Origin: Oxalobacteraceae bacterium UBA6704 | GTDB lineage: Bacteria > Pseudomonadota > Gammaproteobacteria > Burkholderiales > Burkholderiaceae_D | Reading direction: 5' to 3' | DNA: 32,219 nt | Assembly (NCBI GenBank): GCA_002454505.1 | Contig: DKJA01000090.1 | Coordinates: forward strand, 1 to 32,219 | Part shown: piece by piece, positions 31,713 through 32,219 of the stretch | Position numbering within the stretch: position 1 is the stretch's first letter | Layout of the letters: the number at the start of each line of letters is the position of its first letter | Notes under the pieces: generated by a model | Told to the model about the DNA's origin: nothing | What the model saw: only the letters and a program-made list of their open reading frames with translations | Database searches by the model: none | Translations under genes and position numbers: made by a program

Positions 31713-32153
31713 TCAGTCGCCTTCGCCGGCGGATGCATAGCGCGCGCCTTCGGGACGCGCCTGCACCGCATAGCTTTCGATGGCGTAGCGGACGGTGCGT
31801 CCTTCCGCCTCCTGGCGCAGCAGCCGGAAGCCCGGCTCCACGGCCGGCCGGTTGACGATGAAGGCCAGCACCACCGACTCCGTGCCAGCGCTGGCGTCGA
31901 AGGCCGTCACGCGGATGTAGTGGTTCGGATAAGTGGCCCGGCAGTCGGCCAGTTCGGCCATGATGCCGGCCGGGTCGCGCACGTCGAACATGGGCGCGCC
32001 GAACATCTCCCAGAACGTGTTGCGGGGATGGGGATCGTCCGTGTATTCGATGCCCAGGGCCCACTGCCGGTCCAGGCAGTAGCCGATCTGGCGGGCGATC
32101 TGGGCGTCGCTCAGGTCGGGCAGGAAGGAGAAAGTGCCTTGCGTGATGCGCAT
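31713..32153 (-). CDS. cbbS: RuBisCO small subunit, red type
   Basis: A 146-residue small subunit. It begins MRITQGTFSFLPDLSDAQIA, as in the form IC family, contains IEYTDDPHPRNTFWEMFGAP and ends with an extension (ESYAVQARPEGARYASAGEGD) typical of red-type small subunits, whose C-terminal hairpin lines the enzyme core. It caps the octamer of large subunits and affects assembly and specificity. GAGGAC precedes the ATG at 32153. The 66 bases upstream reach the window edge; the large-subunit gene cbbL is expected there on the same strand, and I could not confirm its end. Confidence 0.95.
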   Translation of the reverse strand: MRITQGTFSFLPDLSDAQIARQIGYCLDRQWALGIEYTDDPHPRNTFWEMFGAPMFDVRDPAGIMAELADCRATYPNHYIRVTAFDASAGTESVVLAFIVNRPAVEPGFRLLRQEAEGRTVRYAIESYAVQARPEGARYASAGEGD

Positions 32154-32219
32154 GATGTCCTCTGTAGACGGGGTTGGGTTTACGGTTGGCTGTGCAGCTA
32201 TCCTTCGGTTAGTTGCATT

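Overview
The window is GC-rich, densely coded DNA from a bacterium. I infer a betaproteobacterium of the Burkholderiales, most likely the Massilia/Telluria side of the Oxalobacteraceae. The grounds are a red-type Calvin-cycle operon in Ralstonia-like order, a PEP-CTERM protein, many large secreted Ig-type proteins, and dispersed GTGTCAGACACC palindromes. The genus is inferred, not proven. I saw no rRNA, tRNA or CRISPR array.

Left part (1-9116): the N-terminus of a membrane protein leaves the window on the minus strand. A divergent AI-2E/PerM-type membrane protein follows, and it overlaps a 2-keto-4-pentenoate hydratase gene broken by one missing base. A minus-strand operon encodes an orphan amino-acid-type ABC ATPase, a RidA-like lipoprotein and an MFS permease; unusual palindromic modules lie on both sides of it. 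Next is a hexarate locus: a LysR regulator, gudP (glucarate/galactarate permease) and gudD (glucarate dehydratase). A well-formed LysR operator and sigma70 promoter precede gudP, and a strong hairpin follows gudD.

Middle part (9140-24883): two tandem secreted paralogues of unknown function share the same promoter box. They are followed by a xanthine/uracil-type NCS2 permease and a PEP-CTERM protein. Then comes a five-gene, same-strand cluster (12953-23538) of exported proteins: an 1153-residue Ig-repeat protein ending in a phospholipase A2-like domain, a translationally overlapping repeat protein (possibly a propeller), a small exported protein, a 1200-residue mosaic with Ca-binding, LVIVD-propeller and nidogen-like parts, and a di-haem c-type oxidoreductase. 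This cluster is the best candidate for an undescribed system. A secreted amidohydrolase converges on it.

Right part (25073-32219): an ECF sigma factor is followed by a small His-rich membrane protein and a siderophore-interacting-type flavin reductase. Tail to tail with these is a compact minus-strand Calvin operon, cbbS-X-Y-E-F-P-Z. RuBisCO large subunit is expected just beyond the right edge. The operon supplies RuBisCO small subunit, its activase, removal of an inhibitory by-product, ribulose-5-phosphate epimerase, FBPase, phosphoribulokinase and 2-phosphoglycolate phosphatase. It lacks transketolase, GAPDH, PGK and aldolase, which would have to come from elsewhere in the genome.
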